This document shows positions 46,279-56,178 of a DNA stretch of 64,000 nt, piece by piece. Position numbers and translations under genes: made by a program. Source of the stretch: Corinectria fuckeliana (Eukaryota; Ascomycota; Sordariomycetes; Hypocreales; Nectriaceae). The notes below the pieces were generated by a model. It searched no databases. It saw only the letters and a program-made list of their open reading frames with translations, and was not told the DNA's origin. Positions within the stretch are counted from its first letter, which is position 1; each line of letters opens with the position of its first letter. The stretch spans positions 124,001-188,000 of the forward strand of contig WPDH01000080.1 of the NCBI GenBank assembly GCA_019137255.1, given 5' to 3'.

Positions 46279-48041
46279 CCGCCGCGCGACGCGCTTCTGT
46301 AATCATCATCATAACACTCACTTATAACTTTACCAATTGTCATCTAAATTCGCCCAGATTTTCACGATGAAGCCTCTAAAGGCTGATTATGAGGCCCTAA
46401 TCGAAGAAATCCTCGAAAAAGCCGCTGAAGGTGTAGCAATTCGCAAACTTACTAGAGACTATAACATTCCTGAGTTAATAATCTGATCACGAAAAAAGGG
46501 CATATAAAACGCGAAAAAGGCCTAGGAAGATGCCTAAAGATTATCACCAAATCAAGAGAGCCTATTAGTCTGTTATATCTTTACGGAAGAAGTGGCGGGC
46601 TAGGCTCTATCGTAGTGTGAGCTACATGAAGTTACGCAGGAGATCTTAGACCCTTACTGTAAAGACAGCCTTGTCAGCTGGTATTAGGTTTTACGATTTT
46701 TATAATACTACCCTAAGCTTAAAATAAAGGTATCTATATCTCTTAAAGCTGCTTATTTAAATAGTATAACTCCTAAAGCGATCTAACTATAGTATAAAAT
46801 GCTAGTATAGTAAATACTTAATAAGTCTATTAGATTAGATAGGATTTATAATATAGATAAATATAGTCTCTCTAAGAGTATAACTAAGATAGGAAAAGTT
46901 ATTAGAAGCTCTCTCTCTTACTACTTAGTCGTCTTAGAGAGTGATTCTTATAACTAGGTCTTAATTATAAAGACAGAAAGCGCTAAAAGAAGATATCTTA
47001 CCTTATGTATAGTCTTTATAGGAAATAACTTTTAAGAGTAATAGTTTCCTAATAATTTTCCGCCTTAGGCATATAACTATTTGCTAACTAGGTAGGCAAA
47101 TACCTCTGTATATAAAAAGTGGCTAAAAGAGGTGTTTCTTAAGGAAATATAGCTATTAAACCTATCCCTATAGAGAATTCTTATTATTAATAGCTTCTAG
47201 GGTTATATTAAGCCTAGATTCTAGTTTAAAGTACTATTTTATTATATTTAGATTATCTATTTACCCCCTCACAGCTTATATATTATATAGCTGTTTAATA
47301 TAGGTATATTTAGCCCTCTTAAGTGCGCTTTTTAACACTAGATAAAGTAGTACTTCTTATTTTTAATAACCACCTCTATTTAAAAATAATACTTTCTTAT
47401 AGTATATAAAATAGCTTCTTAGGAAGCTATAACTAAGAAGAACATCTAAGTAGGTTTTTTAGGTGTAGGAATATAGCCGGTTAATATGGAAAAGCTGATA
47501 GCACATATTGTTATTACTAAGCAGTTACTACTAGCAGAATTAGCGCTGCGCACACTAAAGCGACGAAAAGTTATAAAAGATGATATTCCCTACACGCCTA
47601 GGAATAAGACTAAGCTGACAGCACAGCTTAATTCGCTATAAAGAGACCTTAGCGGCTTTACCCAGACTATCTAAGAGATAGGAGAAAAGACGGGAAATAA
47701 GCTTAATCTTCAGAACGCTAAAATCGCCGAATTACAAGCAAAAGTCACACATCTAGAGGCACAAATAGCTTCACAAAAGCCCACTAGGCGTAAGGCAGTC
47801 CAATTTAATCTAATTGCTGCTTTTCTAACGGCTAAGGAGATTAAAAAGGCGAAGCCTAGGTCTAAGGAGAAAAAGGGGAAAAAGGAAGCTCTTGCGCCTA
47901 AGCCAGCACGAGAGGTAGCGGAAAAAGTGGGCAGTTTAAACATGTACAGTATGATGAACACATTCCAGGCTTAGCTAGTTATTTTCTATGGTATTCGTTG
48001 AGAAATACGGTCTTCAAGTCTGACTGTGAACGCGATCCTGA

Positions 48042-48083
48042 TGCGCAAAGGGGTGGGGCACACGAAAAGGTGGGTCACGACTC
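48042..48083 (-). repeat. Right terminal inverted repeat of the pogo/Fot1 relic
   Basis: 42 bp beginning TGCGCAAAGG and ending GTCACGACTC, followed by the TA duplicate at 48084-48085. Confidence 0.95.
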
Positions 48084-48212
48084 TATATCCCCACCTAAAA
48101 TAGGTGGGGGCGGAAGTACCTTTTATTTGCCTTACTCTTATTAGGACTGTCAAAGGGATAGTTTTACTACACACTCACCATCATAAAACGGCCTTCCCTG
48201 CAGTGTTCAACA

Positions 48213-49448
48213 ATGGCGCCGCAGACCATTGCAGTCATCGGGGGGCTGGACGCTGATCTGATCATGATTGCGAGTCGTATCCCCGACCGCGGGGAGAGTG
48301 TTCTGGCAAACGAGTATCTAGAAGCCTTGGGGGGTAAAGGGGCGAACTCCGCGATTGCGACGTACCGGACTTATCACAAGAAGTCGTTGGAAAATAAAAG
48401 AACGACTAAGAATAGGGTACTAGAGAAGCCAACCGATGGTGACCATGCAGCAACAGCAGCCAACCAGCAGCCCCCACCCGCATTGGAGCAACTCGCGATC
48501 GACTGCTTAGGTCAAGACAATATCCAGGTCAAGATGATCGGCGCAGTCGGTAGCGACCGGTACGGACAGAAGTTCATCGTCGAATTGAACAAGAATGGCG
48601 TTGATGCATCCGGCGTCGTGACAGTGCCTAAAACACGCTCTAGCATCTGCTTCGTCATGGTCGAGCACTTGACACGCGAGAACCGGTGCCTCTTCACGCT
48701 GGGTGCAACGGCGACCTGGAAGAAAGAGGACTTTATCAACACCGAGCAGCTCGGAGGCGGGATACGCCCCGACTTAGTCGTGGCTCAAATGGAAGTCAAC
48801 AAGGAGGTGGTCGAGACTATGATCGAAACTGCTGGTAAGGCTGGCATTGAGTTCTGTCTGAATGCGGCGCCTGCAACCCCTATTGGCAAACGCTTCTACT
48901 GACATCTTACTCGTCTGCTGGTCAATGAGTCAGAAGCAGCCATCATGTCTGGCTGCGATATGGGCGAGGTCAATGAAGAGACCTGGCCGATCATCGCCCA
49001 GGAGTTTTTGACCCGCGGTATCAAAAACGTGGTCATCACACTTGGTGCTAAGGGTGCGTTTTACGCCAACGCAACAGGAAGTGATCACTGTCCCGCGTTT
49101 GATGTCAAAGTTGAGGATACTACAGGTGCAGGGTGAGTTTCTCTTAGTTCTCATATGCACATGTTGATTGGGACAATTAGAGATGCCTTCACGGGGGCAT
49201 ATGCCTCTGACTACCTGCGCCAGAAGGCCGAGGGGACTCGGGACATCAGGAGCGCGGTTGTTCGCGCGAACAAAGCTGCTGCAATCACGATTCAAAGCGT
49301 GGGAGCCCAGGACGGCATCCCTTGGGCAGATGAGATCGATGATTTCGATGCCCCCCACAAAGTTCCCGATAGTGTACGGTCAATGTCAATTCCTAGCATT
49401 GCCAACGGGCTTGAGCGGACAAGTGTGGACTGGAACATTAAAAATTAA
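48213..49448 (+). pseudogene. Ribokinase (PfkB family) gene with one in-frame stop
   Basis: PfkB-family sugar kinase, most like ribokinase, which phosphorylates D-ribose at O5. Exons 48213-49132 and 49181-49448 join in phase (396 codons) through a 48-nt GTGAGT intron. Motifs: GGLDADLI, the substrate-site GGKGANSAIA, GAVGSDRYGQKF, LLVNESEAAI (the NxxE motif), VVITLGAKGAFYA and the catalytic TTGAGDAFTGAYASDYL. Codon 230 is TGA (48900-48902), between GKRFY and HLTRLLVNESE. A CGA-to-TGA transition would explain it. Translation stopping there loses the NxxE motif and catalytic Asp. The rest of the frame is intact, so the damage is recent, or the stop is read through or a sequence error. It lies 130 bp from the transposon end. 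Confidence 0.85.
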
Positions 49449-49791
49449 ACAATCAGGCAGAAGTGGCCATCGAGAGACGAGTCTTGGGAAATGATTTTAC
49501 TGTATTTGGATCTGTTGTAAGACAGTTTATTGAATCATCACGCTGTTTTCACTGATTGCTTTGCTCTAGTCCCTGGCAGGTGCCACACTCAGCAGCCAAC
49601 TTCTGGTAATTCCCATTTGATATAGATAGTGTAGTATGAAAGAGAGCGGAAGAGCAGGTGGCGGGTTACTTGACGTAATTTATAGACTTGACGGATTTTT
49701 GGCATTATGTGAACGTAATAGCCGCACAATGCTGTCATGGCCGTTCTCGGTCGCTCATGATAGTGCTGTCTAGCCTTGCAGGTCAGTTGCC
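49449..49791. other. Intergenic between two pseudogenes
   Basis: 343 bp between the ribokinase stop codon and the ankyrin fragment. Nothing recognised. Confidence 0.5.
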
Positions 49792-50397
49792 TTAAGGGTC
49801 TGCTCCCTGCTTTAGGAGCGTCCTCACACTTTCCTCATGTCCATTCTCAGCGGCGAACGATAGCGGGGTCTGCTTGGATTCCCGATCGACCGCCTCGATA
49901 TCTGCGCCCCGAGAAAGAAGTAATCGCAAGATAGCCTTGTGCCCGTTCTCAGCAGCCCACGATAGCGGCGTCCGGCCGTATTCCAGATCAGCGGTGTCGA
50001 CATTTACGCCACGGTCAAGGAGCAGCTTCACAACAGCCTCATGACCTCTCACGACCGCTCACGATAGCGGTGTCCGGCCATACTTGGGGTCAGATAGCTC
50101 AGTATCTGCACCATATTGCATGAGCAACCGTACGGTAGCTTCGTAGTCTCTCGAGGCTGCCCAAGAGAGTGGTGTCCGGCGTGAATTATCAGCTGCATCA
50201 ACGTCTGCGCCTCGGTCGAGGAGCAGCTGTACGACAGCCTGGTGACCTTTCGAAGCCGCCCATGACAACGGCGCTCGGCCGTATATTTGATCGGCCGCCT
50301 CGATACGTGCACCATTATCGAGGAGCAACCGAACAATCGCCTCATATCCATCACACGCACTGCTGGGACGGGGCATGCACAGACGAGACGGTAGCAT
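49792..50397 (-). pseudogene. Ankyrin-repeat protein fragment with in-frame stop
   Basis: Minus-strand frame with about six 33-residue ankyrin repeats and nothing else: examples are GHQAVVQLLLDRGADVDAAD and GHKAILRLLLSRGADIEAVD. The third repeat ends TPLS-TGA-AVVRGHEA at 50059-50061, where every other repeat has TPLSWAA or TPLSFAA, so a Trp codon TGG has become TGA. The fragment starts abruptly without an upstream domain and ends QGADP-stop. Such arrays are usually the C-terminal part of NACHT or other effector-type proteins; the missing N-terminal part suggests a truncated remnant. The role is unknown. Confidence 0.8.
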
Positions 50398-51116
50398 TCT
50401 TACACGGCATTGGGATGGGATCGTCGTTTACAAGCAAAACTGCAAACAGCACGCCCGCACTCCTACACTCCTGCACTCCTGCTTTGATTTCCTGTTCCAT
50501 CCACTGAGAACCATCGCTGGTCATTGTGTGAACTGTGCTCGGCTCGATCCTTGAGAAGACGTAATAGATGCCTACCTAGGGCCAATTCATTTAATCACTG
50601 TATCGGTAAGCAGCAGGTACTTACGGCTGAGCAATCAATCCACCGACGAGCAATGTGGCATTGTCATAAACCTAGATGAACTAATTATCTCACAAAAGTT
50701 GTCAAACCTTCTTCCTGTTACTCGTGTCATGCTGCCCCTTGCCGCTTACTCTGCTTGTGCTGGCAATGCATCGTCAATTCCCTCGTCAGGCCATCGCCAA
50801 CAGCCTCTTCTGCCTCCATGCATCAATAATTGTCAGCTCCCTCCCGGATTTAATCATCTCATAGCCAACACGACCCTTCCGTTGCTGCCGAGTTTCGCCT
50901 TTTACTCAGCTTGAAGTGCCTTGCTCCGTAGGTACGAAGTACTACTTACTACCTTGGGTACGAAGTACAGTACTAGAGGTACCATGACACAACAGTCTCC
51001 ATAGACCCACTTCCACACCTCTCGCTCACCGAGTTAGCGCCTCGGAGCAATTCTCATTGACAACCGTCGTCGCAGACCCATCTCACAGCCAAATACGCAC
51101 ATTGCACCCCTCAACC
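50398..51116. other. Intergenic: fyv7 promoter region
   Basis: About 720 bp. Two close copies of GTACGAAGTAC (50932-50942, 50958-50968) lie 149-185 bp upstream of the fyv7 start codon. No gene seen. Confidence 0.5.
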
Positions 51117-51801
51117 ATGGCACCAAAACGTCCCATCGAGACCGCAGACACTGCCCCTGAGGCAAAGAAGGCCAAGCATGGCTTCAGGGTCGGGCCCGAG
51201 AATTTGCCAGACGGTCCCTGGCGCCGAAAAGGTTCGTCGCTTGTCTCACCTTCAGAGTTTTCTCATTCACCCAGTCCCGACCCGTGCTTGGATGAGAGCC
51301 AGCTGACACCCCGCCATCTCAGTCACGAAAATCAAGAAGGACCTGATTCACAAGGCCAAGGTCAAGAAGGCCTACGCCAAGATCAAGACGCGTGAGCAGC
51401 CAGCAGACGCCAAGCCGTCGGGTCAGGATGAGGAGCCCGAGAAGCCTGAGGAGCGAATCCACCCTGCGCGACAACTCATGCTGGCCGATGAGGAGAGGGC
51501 GCAGGCGAGCGGCGAGGCCGTAGAAGAGGATGAGAGCCACGCCGACGGCCACCGACGCCGGACGCGGAGGCCGGGCTACTACGACAAGCAACTGAAAAAG
51601 GCCGAGGAGCAACGGACAGAGGCCCAGCGGCGGGAACAGGAGTACCAGCGGCGGATGATGGAGCGCGAGACCAGGCTGGCCGAGCGCGACCGCTTCAAGA
51701 GGGCCATGGCCAAGACGCGGGATCGTGATGGGAAGAAGAAGCTAGGAAGAGAAAGCACCCTGCTGCTTGACAAGGTTAAGCGGATGGTTTCCGAGAGCTG
51801 A
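51117..51801 (+). CDS. fyv7: rRNA-processing protein Fyv7
   Basis: Small basic nucleolar protein required for pre-rRNA processing to 18S rRNA. Two exons (51117-51231 and 51323-51801) give 197 aa; the intron begins GTTCGT, ends CAG and splits a Val codon, producing GPWRRKVTKIKKDLIHKAKV. Conserved N-terminal segment KHGFRVGPENLPDGPWRRK. The second half is a charged coiled coil (RRPGYYDKQLKKAEEQRTEA, ERETRLAERDRFKRAMAKTR) ending GRESTLLLDKVKRMV, typical of the family. The start codon has context ACCATGG. With krr1 it is the second 40S assembly factor in the window, but the two are not linked. Confidence 0.9.
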
Positions 51802-54800
51802 GAAGCACGGATTGGGAGAGGTCTGATGCTGCTGCGCAAAAGTTTGGGCTGCTTTCGGGGTTTGAGTAAGGGGTAGGAGCCGACGATGGGCTCACGCCAG
51901 ACTTACAGATACTGTCGTGTCTCCAGCTCTCCCTCTGAGGCTGAGACTGAGACGGAAGGGTGCTTGGACCCCTGCTTTAAGAATGATACCATCTAATTGC
52001 GAACCTCAACTTTCGTTGTCAAATTGTGCGTTCAATATACATGCCACTAGAGCTGAGCTCTAGGCTTGTCTTACCGCGTCAGCCAATGCGAGAGGCGCGT
52101 GTGCTCTATCACCGAGGTGGATGTGCCCTACGTTCTGATAATTTCCATCTGGCCCTTCGGAGGTATCCCCCCCCCTCCCTCTTCTGGACATCGTCACCGC
52201 TACGATCTCGACAAGATTGATACTCGGGAGCCCCCCGCTGCAAACTATTCATGAGACCGATGGCTTATGGCATTCAAAATCGCGGCCCCGTCGTCACGGG
52301 GTTACCGGCTAACATATGACCCGTTTGTCATGATTCGATTGGGCAACATGTCAACGACACCTCAGCCGAAGAGGACCGAACGCATGTTTCAGATCTGAGA
52401 TGGGGAATCAAATATGTGGGCGGCGACGACGTGGTTGTGATGTGTCCGAAGTATAAAGGCAGGATCGCCGCGCAGCAACAAGCACAACCCAGTGAAGCGT
52501 GTTGCATAACATAAACTGGGAAACGATGTCTAGATCAACGGCGGACGTAGTACAAACTCACGTCGCACGACCGGGAGTGGCCTGCGGTATGAAGTATTCG
52601 TGGTTTTGCCCATTCTAGGTAACCGAGAGTGAGACACGGCCATGCTTAGCGGCCGCCCTGTATTCGATGGCAGGTTCTACAAATGTTCTCTATCATGCCA
52701 GGACATGATGAATCACATACCGCATACGAGCTCAAGAAGTTCTCGCCAATGAGACAGTTCCTTGCCCCGTGTACTGTAGAAATGGCTTCGGGTATTCGGT
52801 CGTCGATGCCGATTCTATAACACCCTCCTCTTCGTATCCAACCTGGCCCTGCGCGTTGACGTAGCAGAAACGACGAGTCTGGTCGGACGGATATTCGATT
52901 ATCACGACGTCCGGCTATCGCGGGGGGGTGGGGGATGTAGAGAAAAGAGTAACATTGATCGACATTTGACAGGTACTCCCGGAGGTCTTCCCCAATGGAT
53001 CCAATACAGGAGGTGGGCTAGAGAGGGATGCAGGGATGGTTTGGACTGGACCCGAGCGTGCCGGACGACTCGCCAGGGGAAGAGACGAGAGTCAGCCTCG
53101 TAGGTTTTGGTTTAATGGTGATGCCGTGAAGACGAGACTGGATTGAGACTGGCCCTGTTATGGATCCGTGGTGGAATCAGCCTTGACGCGAGGGGGGTAT
53201 AAGCGCAACTGCAAGGGGCAGAAGATGTGTTTCGATGTTGCAGCGGATCATCATACGGTATCTTATCGCATATAACGTTTTATGGCCAAGCCGATCGGCC
53301 TGTGCCTACCCATGTCGCTAGCAAGTCCTGAGTATATCTGCGACGACGGAGCGGGCAGTGGGTCAAACACGCGCGGCAATGGACTTGAAAGCCAAGGCAT
53401 GAGACGAAGGCTTGATTGCGGACACTGATGGCGGTCAACCGTCCCAGTCTATCACGGCAGTTCATGATCCCCGACCCACCGGGGAAAGCGAGGAGTTGAA
53501 ACACGGAACGATCACCAAGGGTCAAAAAAGGTTGTGTGCGTGAGATGGGGGGAGGGTCGCCTATGCGCGCACATTGCGGTGTAACAGTGCAGTACGCAGT
53601 ACATAGACCTACTTACTACGTAGTAGTTGCGGAGGCATGTACGAATACACCATGACATGTGCCTGGGTAGCATCTAGTGAATCATGCGTAGGGCAGGCTA
53701 GGTAGGTATGTAGGCCTACTACGTAGGAGAGAGCGGGTTTGGGGGGCGATGCGGTTCCATGCCCACAGCTTACATCGGCATGCTTGGCTCGAACGGGACG
53801 GAGAAGCGAACCCGGGGATGAGAAATAAATTGCCTCCAAGGGAAAATGTTGGGAGCGTAGAGGAGGACGACATCTTGAAACAAAGCGAGGTGTGAATGGG
53901 GTTTGGTGGGTTGACGTTGCCCCTTGCTAGACCAATCCGGAGCGTGTTGGATCCCTCTTTACTATGTATCTAAGTAGTTATTGCCGGCCCGAGGCAAGGA
54001 AGGAAGCAGGGCTCGAATGGTATTGGTTTGTACTGTGTAGTAGGTGAGTAATGCAGCGGCACGTAGCGGCTACAGACATACTATGTAAGAAAGATGACGA
54101 GCAAGTCAATATATCGGGCCCATGTGTTTGATTCCAGGGACGAGGTCCCGGAGTCTCTCGAGCTGTGTGACCCGGCGTCTGTACGCAGTAATTACATAGT
54201 ACCTAGGTACATAGTAATATGTCCCACGATGTTGGTTAGCATTGAATCGTTGCCCATGTCCATCCATGTCAGTCAGCGGTCCCCGAAATGGGCTATGCCG
54301 TTTCGGGTTCCTGGAGGTGCATCGCGCGTCCAGGGGTTTGTTCAAGCAAGAGAAACGTGGTTTCATCATGTCGAGTAACGCCACCCTAACTTGCTCTGTG
54401 AAGTGTGTGGGTGCGCACGCTGACGAAGCTAGGACGAAAAGGACCCCCCCAGGTTCGTTACCTCTCACAGCAGCAGAATCCAAGTCCCATGTACATAAGA
54501 AAAGCGCTTTTAGGGCAATGACAAGGACAAGGGCGAGAGCAAGGACAGGGAAGACTCTTTGATTCAAATCGTGAACTGGCAAAGACGGCGTTGCTCTTTG
54601 CTGTTTCGCTTCCTGGGTTTCAAGGGCGAGGAAGCACTCTAGCTAAAACAGCGGCGCAGAGATGCGCGCCCATCAATCAATGCTTGCTTGCTGTCAAGGG
54701 CTGCGAGGCTGTGGCATTCCGTTCCCAGGTATTCGTACAAGGTACAGCTAAGTAACAATTAATGCACAGGCACTGCAAGATGGCCAACCTGGGCCTTGTT

Positions 54801-55305
54801 GGAGTAATGCGTCTTGGCAGATCGTAGGTGCAGCAGCCAGGTCGGCCGAGATGTCGCAGCCCTGCAGAAGCAAAACCCGCAGCAGCCCGTGTAGACGCGG
54901 TGAAGAGCTTGGGAAAATGGAGATACAGATGCAAGATGGAGCCATTCACAACTAGCCACGCAAGGGCAAGGACCAAAAATACGAACACTATGCGTGATGA
55001 TGACAAACTGATCACCAGATGAAGGACCAAAGTCGCCAACAGTGCAGGCCGTTGACGTTCACATTGCGACGTCCAAGGCGGGCTGACGACGGTTTCTATC
55101 CGATCTCATCCATCAATCTTACCTTACCCTCAAGTTACGAGGCCGGACGAGAGCTTTACGTAGGTAGTAATCCGGGAGTCCCTGATACTCTGCCATCAAC
55201 TGACCATGATGTTGCCGACCCCTTTCTCACGCAGAAGCCCGGCGGCACCTTGTTGCCTCTGGTGCCCTTTCTGTCGAGGCGGTCGCTTGTCGGTCTGCAA
55301 ACTTA
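51802..55305. other. Long intergenic region, no supported gene
   Basis: About 3.5 kb. Repeated CCTAGG/GTAC words occur at 53.6-54.2 kb; the region ends in the TTA target duplicate of the Harbinger element. Open frames up to about 158 codons (54106-54582) have no domain or composition signal. Confidence 0.4.
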
Positions 55306-55332
55306 TGCCCTGATCGGCTCGATGTTTTCAAA
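55306..55332 (+). repeat. Left TIR of the Harbinger element
   Basis: Starts TGCCCTGATCGG right after TTA; 26 of 27 bases match the reverse complement of 56152-56178. Confidence 0.9.
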
Positions 55333-55433
55333 GAAAGTGGATCGACGAAAGTGACTTCGAATATGCATAGTGAGCCGGCTTGTACCCTAGGTACCTCTCG
55401 TCCGTTAGTTATGCATTTCTGGGTCCCGTCAGA

Positions 55434-55811
55434 TCAACTAACCTGCTTCCGGCTGCCCGCATACACCGCCCGTCCGATGACATAGAGGAATATCATCACT
55501 TTCTGCTCTATGCTCTGGTAACGTGTGCTCGTCATCTCCGTGTGTGCCCTCAACCACCGTACTAACGCTTTGAATACAGTCTTCGGCAGCCGGAATAGCT
55601 CTTCGAATAACTGATTGTTGCCTTCGAGATAAGACTGTGCCTTGCGAAGCGCGGCTGCTGGCCCGCCTGGGTTGATGACACCTCGGGGCCTTGAGGCTGT
55701 CTCTTCTTCTGCTGCGTTCTAGGTGTATTCCTGGACCAGATACAGGATTATTACGTCTTCTACATCGTCTAGTAGGTCATCTATATCGCGGGCTTTATTT
55801 TCACTACTCAT
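55434..55811 (-). pseudogene. Truncated Harbinger-like transposase N-terminus
   Basis: Frame of 126 codons from ATG 55811 (MSSENKARDIDDLLDDVEDV) with an in-frame TAG at codon 31 after VQEYT. It then reads AALRKAQSYLEGNNQLFEEL, LPKTVFKALVRWLRAHTEM and RYQSIEQKVMIFLYVIGRA, which resembles the N-terminal HTH region of fungal HARBI1-like transposases. It then loses similarity and stops. No DDE catalytic region remains. Family identity is from pattern recognition and agrees with the TTA duplication. Confidence 0.65.
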
Positions 55812-55892
55812 CGTACCGGCTAGGGGCTGTTATGGTATCGTATGCTTTAAAACCCGTCAGAAAGGCCGTTTCGTCGACTTCGTTCTTTTCTC

Positions 55893-55929
55893 GATCGAGC
55901 ACATACGTGATTTCCATATGTGCTCGATC
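55893..55929. repeat. Perfect 13-bp inverted repeat inside the Harbinger element
   Basis: Arms GATCGAGCACATA (55893-55905) and TATGTGCTCGATC (55917-55929) with an 11-nt loop, 82 bp upstream of the transposase ATG. Possible subterminal transposase-binding site or hairpin. Confidence 0.85.
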
Positions 55930-56151
55930 CAACAGGCCTAAAATCAGTCAAAAAGAGCGAAATTCCTTGGCAACCAGTCCACATTTGATCAAGCGGCAAA
56001 AGGTACATCGGGCGACTGTGCATAACTTTTGGACGCGCCTCTAGACAAGGTTTACCCTGTCACACAGCTAATTTACTAGCCTGAGAGGGAAAGGAACGTC
56101 TTTTTAGCGTCTAATCCCTGTCCTCGAGGGTGGTTTTGTGACCCTTTGTCT

Positions 56152-56178
56152 TTTGGAAACATCGAGCCGATCAGGGCA
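56152..56178 (-). repeat. Right TIR of the Harbinger element
   Basis: Ends CCGATCAGGGCA, followed by TTA at 56179-56181. Confidence 0.9.

Larger units (their letters stand above)
46237..48083 (+). mobile_element. Decayed pogo/Fot1-type (Tc1/mariner superfamily) DNA transposon
   Basis: A 1,847-bp element with perfect 42-bp terminal inverted repeats (46237-46278 and 48042-48083) flanked by TA duplications (46235-46236, 48084-48085). The transposase relic starts at ATG 46367 (MKPLKADYEALIEEIL, then VAIRKLTRDYNIPE, an HTH-like N-terminus) and soon hits stops, many explicable as CAG/CAA to TAG/TAA. Further on, the pogo DDE landmark YLPPHS...GIFSPLK is readable near 47259-47332, and the C-terminal segment is readable at 47487-47970. 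The middle (46.7-47.45 kb) is strongly AT-rich. This is the pattern of repeat-induced point mutation, and the copy is inactive. Confidence 0.9.
55306..56178 (-). mobile_element. PIF/Harbinger-type transposon, internally deleted
   Basis: An 873-bp element bounded by 27-bp inverted repeats with one mismatch (55306-55332 and 56152-56178, starting TGCCCTGATCGGCTCGATGT) and flanked by TTA on both sides (55303-55305, 56179-56181). The 3-bp TTA/TAA duplication is the hallmark of PIF/Harbinger insertion. It carries only the start of a transposase gene on the minus strand (55434-55811), so it is a non-autonomous deletion derivative. Confidence 0.82.

Noticed and set aside
48861..48945. A GC-AG or GT-AG intron removing the ribokinase TGA
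   Set aside because: Any acceptor available deletes the conserved LLVNESE segment, so the stop is treated as a true nonsense codon.
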